A stretch of DNA of 39,166 bases from Kiritimatiellia bacterium (GCA_029936175.1 JAPYUI010000012.1:9528-48693); one strand, 5' to 3'. Positions 8,889 to 17,618 are shown, counted from the stretch's first letter. The notes: generated by a model not told the origin, from the sequence alone. Numbers and translations: made by a program.

Positions 8889-10136
8889 TTAGGGCGTGAA
8901 TCGCTCGAGCACGAGCGTGGAGTTTCCCCCGCCCATTCCATGTGAATTCACCAGGACGGTGCTTAATTCGGATTTTCTCGCGAGATCGGAGACGAAATCC
9001 AGGTCACACTTGGGATCGGGTTCGGTATGGTTTGCGGTCGGCGGGATGAAGTTGGTCCGAAAAGCCTGTGCGCAGGAGATTACCTGGAGGGGTCCTGCAG
9101 CGGCAAAAGGATTTCCGAGGACGCCCTTGATGGAGCTGACCGGGAATTGATAGGCCCTTTCCCCAAAAACCTGTTTAATCGCATCGACTTCCGATACATC
9201 GAGCAATCGGTCTCCGGGACCATGCGCAGAGATGTAATCGACGTCTTGAATACGTAACCCGGCATTGTCCATCGCCTTTTGCATGGATCTTTCCAGGCCC
9301 GTTCCAGGTATTTCGTTTGGGCGGTCCATGGCATTGCCATAGCCGGTAATCTCGGCATAGGGCTGGATCCCTCTGGACAGCGCGTGGTCATAGTTTTCAA
9401 GGATCAGCATCCCGGAACCCTCGGACAAGATGCCGCTTGTCCGGTTGACATCAAAAGGTCGACTGGATTGCAAAGGATCCCCCTCGTATTTCACGACCAT
9501 GCCCGCCGCGGCCAGGCTGGACATGGTGAATTCCGTGATCGGGGCGTCCGTGCCGCCGGTTATGGCTATGTCTGTGCGTCCAGACCGGATTAGGTCTGCA
9601 GCGGTCGCGATCGCGTCAAGACCTGCACCACACCCGGTGGAGAGGGTGATGGCTTCCGTTTCCAATCTCAATTGCTCGCTTAAAACAACGCCCACGTTTT
9701 GCGGGGCACATCCGGAAATGGCATAGGGCGACATCCTTTTCGGCCCGTGCTTAAAGAGGCGGAACATGTTGTTTTCCAAGGCCTCGGGAGCCCCGGTACT
9801 GACCCCCAGCACAATGGGTACGGTCTTCTCCGGGCCAATCTCCTCCGGGCAGAGGTCTGCATCGTCAAAGGCCATGGAGGTTGCCCCGATGGCAAAGGAC
9901 GTTTGGCGTGCCATTCGCTTGGGACGGATTTGACCTTTGTAATATCGGCTCGGGTCGTAGTTCGAAACTTCCCCGGCAATGGTGACGGGGCAGTCATCCG
10001 ATTCAAACAGGGTAATTTTACCAATCGCGCTCTGTTTACCGAGGATGCTGAGCCAGAAGGAGGTCTTGTCGTTCCCATTGGGCGCTACAACGCCCATTCC
10101 TGTGATCACTATCCGGGCCTTTGGACGTTGAATCAT
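8889..10136 (-). CDS. FabF-like beta-ketoacyl-ACP synthase family protein (divergent)
   Basis: 415 aa; ITGMGVVAPNG start, nucleophile region LSTGCGAGLDA, AHGPGD, SSIKGVLGNPFAAAG, NSHGMGGGNS. Confidence 0.9.
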   Translation of the reverse strand: MIQRPKARIVITGMGVVAPNGNDKTSFWLSILGKQSAIGKITLFESDDCPVTIAGEVSNYDPSRYYKGQIRPKRMARQTSFAIGATSMAFDDADLCPEEIGPEKTVPIVLGVSTGAPEALENNMFRLFKHGPKRMSPYAISGCAPQNVGVVLSEQLRLETEAITLSTGCGAGLDAIATAADLIRSGRTDIAITGGTDAPITEFTMSSLAAAGMVVKYEGDPLQSSRPFDVNRTSGILSEGSGMLILENYDHALSRGIQPYAEITGYGNAMDRPNEIPGTGLERSMQKAMDNAGLRIQDVDYISAHGPGDRLLDVSEVDAIKQVFGERAYQFPVSSIKGVLGNPFAAAGPLQVISCAQAFRTNFIPPTANHTEPDPKCDLDFVSDLARKSELSTVLVNSHGMGGGNSTLVLERFTP

Positions 10137-10141
10137 ACCTG

Positions 10142-10170
10142 ACTATAGGTCAGCTTCCCCGGATGTGCAA
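10142..10170 (-). promoter_or_regulatory. Candidate sigma70-type promoter for the ketosynthase gene
   Basis: Minus strand TTGCAC (10170-10165), 17-nt spacer, TATAGT (10147-10142); ATG at 10136. Confidence 0.45.
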
Positions 10171-10208
10171 TATTGGCGTATGGCCCCAGTAGGGCTATAT
10201 GTGGTAGG

Positions 10209-10231
10209 ATACGGCATCCTCATGGCCGTAT
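10209..10231. promoter_or_regulatory. Inverted repeat (candidate operator) between divergent ketosynthase and FadL genes
   Basis: ATACGGC-N9-GCCGTAT, flanked by direct repeats ATGTGGTA at 10199-10206 and 10233-10240. Confidence 0.45.
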
Positions 10232-10317
10232 GATGTGGTAATTGTGCTTGGCATCGCAGTTGTTTAAGGATTTGATGCACCGACTGTGTGATTTATCTCT
10301 AACAAGGAGGAAGGTCG

Positions 10318-11574
10318 ATGAAACACCTGTTCAGCATAGTGGGGATCAGTTTTTTTGTGATGATCAGCCCCTTCTCGGGCCCCATCCTGGCCAATGGATT
10401 CAATAATCCCCCGGTTGGTGCGGCCTACCTCGGGAGGGGCGGGGGAAATTACGTGTACGGTGAGGACGGGGGCGCCATGTCGTATAACCCCGCAAACCTC
10501 CTCGAGCTCGAGAGGTCGTTAAATGCCTCGTTGACGCTCGGCTTGGTGGACGCCCAATTTACCGGCCCTGCCGGCCGTACGGGGAATACCCGTGATAACG
10601 ATAAATGGCTTCCCAACCTCTTTGCCGTCTATCCGCTCGCGGACAAGAACCTCACCTTGGGCCTCGGCATTTCCACCCCGCATGGACAATCGACCGTTTG
10701 GGACGTGGATGGCCCTTTTGCGGGTGCCTTTCCGCATAATGCGGAAATGCTTACGCTTAATTTCAATCCGACCCTTGCGGGGAAAATAAATGAAAAACTC
10801 TCGTACGGGGTGGGGGCCGATATCTTCTGGTCCGAGCTCAGTTTTGAGCAGGTATTCCCGTGGTCGGCGGTCACGGGCCTTCCCTCAACCCCTCCCGGCA
10901 TGGCCGAAGCCAGCGGGGATGGCACCGGCGTCGGTGCAAACATCGGCCTGCTTTACCAGTTCGATGAACGGCAGCGCATCGGCCTGAGCTACCGGTCATC
11001 CGTCAAGGTCGATTATGAGGGGGATTTCAATCTGAGTGGGATACCCGCTCCGCTGGGCGGCCTGGTCGCCTCCGAGAGCTCTTTCGGGTCTGAGATTGAA
11101 TTCCCCAATCGAGTCGGGGCCGGGTACGGCATCCAGCTCAATGAAAAGCTGCGCGTGGGGGCTGATCTCGAGTGGATCGAATACTCTTCGTATGATGTGC
11201 TGCCGGTTGACCTGGGCGTGAACAACGCGGCAGGGCTCTTCCCCCCGTCCATTCCGCAAAACTGGGACGATATTGTTAACCTGTTTTTCGGTGGGGATTA
11301 CCAACTGGACGAAACCTTTACGCTGCGGGCCGGTTACGCCTTTCTGGAGACGCCCATTCCCGACCTGACCCTGGCACCGACCATCCCGGATGCCGATCGC
11401 CACGTGCTCTCCCTGGGCCTGGGTGTCCACCTGGATGACATCCAGGTGGACCTCGGTTACGCGTACAGCATCTACGATGACATCGATATAACGAGTAACG
11501 TACATCCTGCGGGCGTCGGTTCGTACGACCTGGAGTCCCACCTCCTTGAATTGACCCTGAATGTTACCTTCTAG
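10318..11574 (+). CDS. FadL/OmpP1/TodX-family outer membrane transport protein
   Basis: 418 aa; signal peptide, then NGFNNPPVGAAYLGRGGGNYVYGEDGGAMSYNPANL typical of FadL; GLSYRSSVKVDYEGDF; terminal beta-strand ending in F. Strong SD AAGGAGG upstream. Confidence 0.88.
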   Translation: MKHLFSIVGISFFVMISPFSGPILANGFNNPPVGAAYLGRGGGNYVYGEDGGAMSYNPANLLELERSLNASLTLGLVDAQFTGPAGRTGNTRDNDKWLPNLFAVYPLADKNLTLGLGISTPHGQSTVWDVDGPFAGAFPHNAEMLTLNFNPTLAGKINEKLSYGVGADIFWSELSFEQVFPWSAVTGLPSTPPGMAEASGDGTGVGANIGLLYQFDERQRIGLSYRSSVKVDYEGDFNLSGIPAPLGGLVASESSFGSEIEFPNRVGAGYGIQLNEKLRVGADLEWIEYSSYDVLPVDLGVNNAAGLFPPSIPQNWDDIVNLFFGGDYQLDETFTLRAGYAFLETPIPDLTLAPTIPDADRHVLSLGLGVHLDDIQVDLGYAYSIYDDIDITSNVHPAGVGSYDLESHLLELTLNVTF

Positions 11575-11678
11575 CCCGGGTCATGATTCTTGTGGGTTCT
11601 GATAGGGACGCATGGGACAATCCCAAGCTTGCTTCCGCCCCCTGCTTAATTAGGCTTGGCCCATGTTGAGGTCTGTCG

Positions 11679-13298
11679 ATGCCCCCTGAGTCCAAACCGG
11701 TTGAGGCCGACTGGCCGGCCGCCGTAACAGCCTGGGAGCTGCTCCTTGGCGACGAACGATGTGTCCATGATGCGGATCGCATGGGCCCCGTTCTGGCCAA
11801 CACCCTTGGGTTGCATCGCGATGTGCGGTGCGTCTTGTACCCGGAGACGGTGGATGAAGTTCAAGAGATCGTCCGTATCGCCCAGCAGCACCGGTCCCCG
11901 CTTAATCCCGTCAGTACCGGCAAGAACTGGGGCCTGGGTTCCGCCTTGCCGGTGCGGGATGGAGCGGCCTTGCTGGTCCTGACGCGGATGAATCGCATTC
12001 GCGAAGTCAATGAGCAGCACGGATATGCGGTCATTGAACCGGGCGTCACGCAACAACAACTGGCCGCATTTCTGGCCCAGCACCATCCTTCCCTGGCCCT
12101 GAATGTCACGGGCTCTTCTGAACAGACCAGTATCATCGGCAATGCCTTGGAGCGCGGAGTCGGTTACATGGCAACCCGCACCGACAGTTTGAGTGGCCTT
12201 GAGGTCGTATTGGGAGATGGCGAATTGCTGCAGACGGGCTTCGGCCATGTTCCCGGAAGCCGGATGACCCACCTGTACCGTTATGGTCACGGCCCGTCGC
12301 TGGATGGTTTGTTCTATCAATCCAATTTGGGTGTCATTACCGCGGCCGGATTCCAGTTGATCCATACCCCCGATTGCGCGCAGTCTATTTTATGTCGTAT
12401 GTCCGCAGCGGACATGCTGCCTGCATTCGTTGACGCCATGCGGGCATTGTATCAGGCCGGGTTGATTCATTCCGTCACGCATCTCGCAAACCGGGCACGC
12501 ACCCGCAGCACCCTGGAGCCGCTCGTGGCTGCGGAATTGCAATTACTGTTCCCCGAAAAGACCAGACCCGCCTGCCTGGAGGAGGCATCACTGCTTTTGG
12601 ACCAGCAGGGTTTTGGTCCCTGGAGCGCCATCCTCCCCCTGCAGGGGGACCGGCGCATGGTCAGGCGTGCCACGCGCTTGATACGGAAGCATCTGCGCCC
12701 ATTCTGCAAGGTTCGCGTATTGTCCGATGGACACCTGGCATTCGCACGGCGGCTCCTGCGTCCGAAGAGCCCACGCCGTGCCTTGGTGAATGCCATCGAG
12801 CCGCTTTTTGGATTCGCTGCGAATCGTCCTTCCAGCGGGGCACTGGGCAGCGTGTATCAACCACTGGGGGAGATCCCCGATCGTGCCCTATGGGAGGAGG
12901 TCGATTCCTCTCACGCGGGTAGTCTCTACTGCTTGCCCTACATCCCGGTAGACGGATCCTTTCTGGCCGAGCAGGTGGCCGTGATTGAGGAGCGCGCAGG
13001 TGGATTCGGTTTTGTGCCCGCGGTTACCGCCAACCTCGTAGACGGCTCGGCCATGGAACTTGTGATCAGCATCGCATTTGATAAGCGCGTCCCCGAACAG
13101 GTCGAAGATGCGCACAATTGTGTACGCGAACTCACCGACCATTTTATCCGGATCGGCTGCCCACCCTATCGGGTGGGGATTCAATCCATGGACCAGGTCG
13201 TCGACTCGGAATCTCCTTATTGGCAGTATGTCAGGCGGTTGAAGCGGGTTTTTGATCCGGGTGGAATCATCGCCCCGGGGCGTTATAATATTGATTGA
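11679..13298 (+). CDS. FAD-binding oxidase, VAO/p-cresol methylhydroxylase-like
   Basis: 539 aa; PCMH-type FAD motif PVSTGKNWGLGSALPVRDGAALLVLTRMNRI...YAVIEPGVTQQQL; C-terminal RVFDPGGIIAPGRY. Confidence 0.85.
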   Translation: MPPESKPVEADWPAAVTAWELLLGDERCVHDADRMGPVLANTLGLHRDVRCVLYPETVDEVQEIVRIAQQHRSPLNPVSTGKNWGLGSALPVRDGAALLVLTRMNRIREVNEQHGYAVIEPGVTQQQLAAFLAQHHPSLALNVTGSSEQTSIIGNALERGVGYMATRTDSLSGLEVVLGDGELLQTGFGHVPGSRMTHLYRYGHGPSLDGLFYQSNLGVITAAGFQLIHTPDCAQSILCRMSAADMLPAFVDAMRALYQAGLIHSVTHLANRARTRSTLEPLVAAELQLLFPEKTRPACLEEASLLLDQQGFGPWSAILPLQGDRRMVRRATRLIRKHLRPFCKVRVLSDGHLAFARRLLRPKSPRRALVNAIEPLFGFAANRPSSGALGSVYQPLGEIPDRALWEEVDSSHAGSLYCLPYIPVDGSFLAEQVAVIEERAGGFGFVPAVTANLVDGSAMELVISIAFDKRVPEQVEDAHNCVRELTDHFIRIGCPPYRVGIQSMDQVVDSESPYWQYVRRLKRVFDPGGIIAPGRYNID

Positions 13299-13327
13299 GG
13301 GCTTTATCCCCCCTATATACCTGTCTC

Positions 13328-13343
13328 TGGCACAAATCGTGCT
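13328..13343 (+). promoter_or_regulatory. Candidate sigma-54 (-24/-12) promoter upstream of the REC-histidine kinase gene
   Basis: TGGCAC-AAATC-GTGCT versus consensus TGGCAC-N5-TTGCA/T; invariant GG and GC at correct spacing; intergenic. Confidence 0.4.
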
Positions 13344-13423
13344 AATGTTACGTATGGGCTCAGTGAAGTGCGCGACAGCCTGGTCCTCGGGGCCGTCGTC
13401 AACACCGGGTAATATCGAGCGGT

Positions 13424-14584
13424 ATGAAATCAGAATCCATGGACACACAGACCGTTCTCGTCATCGACGATGAATTAGGACCGCGTGAAAGTTTACGTAT
13501 TCTTCTCAAAAACGATTACCGGGTCACGACCTCTTGCGGGGTTGATGAAGGAATCGAGCAGTTGGCACTCATCGATCCCGATTTGATTATCATGGACATC
13601 AAGATGCCTGGAAAATCGGGTATTGAGGGTCTACAGGAAATTCGCAAGTTGAACGACCAGATTCCGATCATCATGCTCACCGGTTACGGGGATGTTGAGA
13701 CCGCTCAGAAGGCCTTGCGGTTCGGGGCCAATGATTATATGCAGAAACCTTTCGATGCGCGCGAGATGATGAACACCATCGGGACGCAGATCAGCAAGGC
13801 CTCCATGAACCATCGCAAGGCAGATGCCGTGCGTGACCTGCAACGACTCAACGAGAACCTGATCCACAAGCTCGCGGAAAAGGAGAAGGATGCGTCCCTG
13901 GGGAAGATGTCCGCCGAGATGCTTCATGATATCAAGAATCCACTTTCTATTATTTTGGGTTACGTCGGGTTGCTCAACGATCAGCTCGACACGGCAAAGG
14001 AGTCTCACGGCGTGGAGTTTGATCATGCCTACGAGTACGTCGAAAGCATCGAGAAGGGTGTCGAGCGTTGCCAGGACCTGGCCGAGGTCTGGCACAAGCA
14101 ATCGGCGGACACACCGACCACGTTTGAAAACCTGGTTTTCAAGGGCCTCTTGTCCGAGGTCGTTTTGTTTGTCGAGCCCTTTGCTTTTTCACAAGCGGTT
14201 CGGATTGAATCCCTGATCGAACTGGGCGACGAGGATGTCATCCTTGGTGACCGGCCACAGTTGTTACGCGCGATCCACAACTTGATAACCAACGCGATCC
14301 AGGCGGTGGATGATACCCGGGATCCCCTTATCCAGATCCGTTGCAATCGCAAGGGCCAGCAGCTTATCCTTGAGGTGGTCGACAATGGACCCGGGATTCC
14401 GCCCGATGTCATGGAGCGTATTTTTGACAAATATTTCACCACCAAGCCGGAAGGCAAGGGGACCGGGCTCGGGCTGCCCATCACGCGGCATATCGTCGAG
14501 GAGCACAAGGGCTATCTCGAGTTGAGTAGCGGCGAGGGCGAGGGAACCACCGCGACCATGATGTTTCCTGTTGTTACGGGATGA
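13424..14584 (+). CDS. Soluble response regulator-histidine kinase (REC-HisKA-HATPase)
   Basis: 386 aa; TVLVIDDELGPRESL...LIIMDIKMPGKSG...LTGYGD...MQKPFD; H-box AEMLHDIKNPLSIILGY; VVDNGPGIPPDVMERIFDKYFTTKPEGKGTGLGLPI. Alternative start at 13439. Confidence 0.93.
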   Translation: MKSESMDTQTVLVIDDELGPRESLRILLKNDYRVTTSCGVDEGIEQLALIDPDLIIMDIKMPGKSGIEGLQEIRKLNDQIPIIMLTGYGDVETAQKALRFGANDYMQKPFDAREMMNTIGTQISKASMNHRKADAVRDLQRLNENLIHKLAEKEKDASLGKMSAEMLHDIKNPLSIILGYVGLLNDQLDTAKESHGVEFDHAYEYVESIEKGVERCQDLAEVWHKQSADTPTTFENLVFKGLLSEVVLFVEPFAFSQAVRIESLIELGDEDVILGDRPQLLRAIHNLITNAIQAVDDTRDPLIQIRCNRKGQQLILEVVDNGPGIPPDVMERIFDKYFTTKPEGKGTGLGLPITRHIVEEHKGYLELSSGEGEGTTATMMFPVVTG

Positions 14585-14629
14585 CCGGGTGTTGAAAACA
14601 GGGTCTTTATTCTGGAGGTGTGACCCGGC

Positions 14630-15505
14630 GTGATCGACCTGCATATGCATTCCACCTTTTCGGATGGCACCTGGCTTCCGGAAGAGCTCATTGCCGAAGG
14701 CATTCGTATCAAGTTGAGTGCCATGGCCCTCACGGATCACGATACGGTGGAAGGGTTCAGCCATATGGTCAAGGCGGCCATGGGGGCTTCCTTGTGCATA
14801 ATCCCCGCCATCGAACTGGATTCCGACTGGGGCCGGGGCGCGATGCATTTCCTGGGCTATGGTATCAACCCGGAGTCGGATATTTTGCGGGAACACCTGG
14901 TCTGGCTCAGCGGCGGGGTTCATGCCCGAAATAACGAGATCCTTTCCAGGTTGAACAGCGTTGGGATCCGCCTCACCTGGGGGGATCTGGAGGCGGCTTC
15001 GGGCGGGGCTGACATCAGTCGCATCCATTTCGCTATGGCTTTAAAGCGCAAGGGCTATGTAAAGAACCGGCACGAGGCCTTTACAAAATATTTGTCCGAG
15101 GGTCGGTCGGGCTATTCCCCCAAGCGCAAGCTTTCTCCGCTCGCCTGCATTGATTTGATCGTAGAATCCGGCGGTGTACCGGTGATCGCTCATCCCTCGA
15201 CGGTTAAGCTGAAGAAGAAAGCATTCATTGCTGCGATCGATGAACTGGCCGAGTACGGATTGGGTGGGCTGGAAGTGTACTACGCCGACTCCCAACCTCA
15301 ACAGGAACGCGAGATGGCGACCGTGGCGAAGAAGTGTAACCTGGTCATGACGGGGGGCTCCGATTTCCACGGGGCGATCACCCCGGATATGTCCATCGGC
15401 CAGGGGGGGGGAGGGTTGAAAGTACCGGACACTCTGTTGCAGCCGCTGCTCGATCGGATCAGTGAGAACCAACGCAGTTATGTGCCCGGTCAGCCAGATG
15501 CTTGA
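14630..15505 (+). CDS. PHP-domain phosphoesterase (YciV/RNase AM-like)
   Basis: 291 aa from a GTG start; MIDLHMHSTFSDGTW, LTDHDTVEG, AHPSTV, GGSDFHG. SD GGAGGT upstream. Confidence 0.88.
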   Translation: MIDLHMHSTFSDGTWLPEELIAEGIRIKLSAMALTDHDTVEGFSHMVKAAMGASLCIIPAIELDSDWGRGAMHFLGYGINPESDILREHLVWLSGGVHARNNEILSRLNSVGIRLTWGDLEAASGGADISRIHFAMALKRKGYVKNRHEAFTKYLSEGRSGYSPKRKLSPLACIDLIVESGGVPVIAHPSTVKLKKKAFIAAIDELAEYGLGGLEVYYADSQPQQEREMATVAKKCNLVMTGGSDFHGAITPDMSIGQGGGGLKVPDTLLQPLLDRISENQRSYVPGQPDA

Positions 15506-15575
15506 AATTCAGCATGGAGCAGTTAACCGGGCCACAATGGGCGTGAATCCATTTCGCCTATGCGTTGCTTGACCT

Positions 15576-16067
15576 ATGAAACGACCCCTTATGACCCCCT
15601 GGAGGGTTCTCACGGTCCTGATCATCTGTGGGCTTGCTGCCCTGAATTTCGTCAAGTACCAGGAAGCCTCGAAAAATAGTCGGCTGCTGGATTCTCCTTC
15701 CAAGCGTTTAATCGGTCACTGGCAACTCTACTCGCGGAGTGAGCTGCCATCGTATGAATTCTTCTTCAGCCCCACGGACGGCGATCTGCGCTCGGGAAAC
15801 GTGGCCATGCTCGATAACTTCGAGGATCATTTTCTGCTGCGCGGTGAATACCGGGTACTGGGGGAGACCGTATCCGGGACGCGCCTGGTTATTCGCCAGG
15901 ATCTCGGGAACCAGGCTGTACGCCAGGTGACCATCCTGGTCTCCAGGGATGGCAGCAGTGCGCTGTACTGGTATTATAATGGCGAAGAAGAGTTTAAACA
16001 ACGCATGATATATGTCGACGACCGCACTACGCCCCCGAGCCTGCAGGAACTCCGCGATGGTTCGTAG
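15576..16067 (+). CDS. Hypothetical membrane-anchored protein
   Basis: 163 aa; single N-terminal TM helix (VLTVLIICGLAALNFV), beta-rich remainder; no family recognised. Confidence 0.65.
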   Translation: MKRPLMTPWRVLTVLIICGLAALNFVKYQEASKNSRLLDSPSKRLIGHWQLYSRSELPSYEFFFSPTDGDLRSGNVAMLDNFEDHFLLRGEYRVLGETVSGTRLVIRQDLGNQAVRQVTILVSRDGSSALYWYYNGEEEFKQRMIYVDDRTTPPSLQELRDGS

Positions 16068-16127
16068 AGGTGCTTTGACCATCGAAACCCCTTTCCGTAA
16101 TCCAGGGGGGCATGCTATTCCGTCCCC

Positions 16128-17564
16128 ATGAATAAATGGTTCCTCCTTGTTGCCCTCTGCGCCCTTTTAGCGCGGGGCGAGCGGCCGAACGTGCTTTTCA
16201 TCTGCATCGATGACCTGCGCCCCCAGCTCAACTGCTACGGGGAGGACATCATGGTCACCCCGAATCTCGATAAGCTCGCTGCGACCGGCCGCCTGTTTCG
16301 GAACCATTATGTGCAGGTTCCCACCTGTGGTGCCTCCCGTTTTGCTTTATGGTCAGGCCGGCGCCCGTCGAAGTCCGGTGCTTTGGGTAATGGATCCTTC
16401 AGCATGCTGCCGAAGACCGATACCCCGGATGCGCACACCCTGCCGCAACTCCTTCGCAAGAACGGGTATACCACGGCTAGCATCGGCAAGGTCAGTCATT
16501 CCCCCGACGGGAAGGTCTATCCCTACGGAGGGGATGGTGACGGTCCGCTGGAAATGCCTTTCAGCTGGGATGATACGGCGATGCCCCTGGGCCGGTGGGT
16601 AACGGGGTGGGATACCTTCTTCGCATATGCGGATGGGACGAGTCGGACGCAGCGGCAGAAAAACAAGACGCCCTGGCCGCCGGTGGAAATGCACGAGGGC
16701 GATGACAAATCCTATCCCGACGGATGGATCGCCGAAGCCGCTGTGGCCAAGCTCAAGGCCTTGAAGGCCGGGGAGAAGCCCTTTTTTTACGCGGTCGGAT
16801 TTTTTAAGCCGCATCTACCCTTTACCGCACCGAAAAGGTACTGGGACCTTTACGATCGCTCAAAGATCCAGCTCGCCCCCGCGCCCGGCAAGCCGGAGGG
16901 GATCAACAAGGCTTCCTGGCACAGCAGCGGGGAAATGTTCAAGTACGGACACCGCTCCGATGACCGCCGGAACGATCCCGCGCACCTGCGCAAACTTCGT
17001 CATGCGTACTACGCCTGCGTCAGCTATACGGATGCCCAGGTGGGTAAGGTTCTCGCTGCCCTGGATGAACAGGGCCTTCGCGAGAACACCGTCGTTGTGG
17101 TCTGGGGTGACCATGGTTGGCACCTGGGGGACAACGCCATCTGGGGGAAGCACAGTCTTTACGACCGTGCCCTCAAGAGCGCATTCATCGTTCGTACCCC
17201 GGGCATGAAGCACCCCGGCGTCCCCACCGAAGGGGTCATCGAGTCCCTGGATATCTACCCGACAATCGCGGAACTCTGCCGGGCTCCCGCGCCGTCCTAC
17301 CTGACCGGACGCAGCTTCGTTCGCCTGCTGGAGGATCCCGCTGCGCCGGGTAAGAACGGGGCCCTCGGCTATTGGAAAAACGGCCGTACCTTGCGCAGTG
17401 GTGCCTGGCGCATCACGGAGTACAGCAAGGGATCGCCCGCGGTGGAGCTGTATAGCCACTCCGCCGACCCCCACGAAACGCGCAACGTCGCATCAAGGCA
17501 CCCCGAGCTCGTGCAGAAGCTCCTGGAGCAACTCCGCGCCGATCAACCGGCATTCATTCGATAA
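16128..17564 (+). CDS. Sulfatase (iduronate-2-sulfatase-like), secreted
   Basis: 478 aa; signal peptide; NVLFICIDDLRPQLNCYG; CxAxR-type formylglycine site VPTCGASRFALWSGRRP; WGDHGWHLGD. Confidence 0.95.
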   Translation: MNKWFLLVALCALLARGERPNVLFICIDDLRPQLNCYGEDIMVTPNLDKLAATGRLFRNHYVQVPTCGASRFALWSGRRPSKSGALGNGSFSMLPKTDTPDAHTLPQLLRKNGYTTASIGKVSHSPDGKVYPYGGDGDGPLEMPFSWDDTAMPLGRWVTGWDTFFAYADGTSRTQRQKNKTPWPPVEMHEGDDKSYPDGWIAEAAVAKLKALKAGEKPFFYAVGFFKPHLPFTAPKRYWDLYDRSKIQLAPAPGKPEGINKASWHSSGEMFKYGHRSDDRRNDPAHLRKLRHAYYACVSYTDAQVGKVLAALDEQGLRENTVVVVWGDHGWHLGDNAIWGKHSLYDRALKSAFIVRTPGMKHPGVPTEGVIESLDIYPTIAELCRAPAPSYLTGRSFVRLLEDPAAPGKNGALGYWKNGRTLRSGAWRITEYSKGSPAVELYSHSADPHETRNVASRHPELVQKLLEQLRADQPAFIR

Positions 17565-17618
17565 GTACTGGGTAGATGCTGTTGTGGGCTGCCGGATCGA
17601 GGGTGGCTTGCCTATGCT

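Noticed and set aside
11623-11659. CCAAGC...GCTTGG inverted repeat between the FadL-like and oxidase genes
   Set aside because: Only 6 bp with a 25-nt loop; weak and not clearly a terminator or operator.
16075-16120. TTGACC considered as -35 of a sulfatase promoter
   Set aside because: No acceptable -10 at 16-18 nt spacing.
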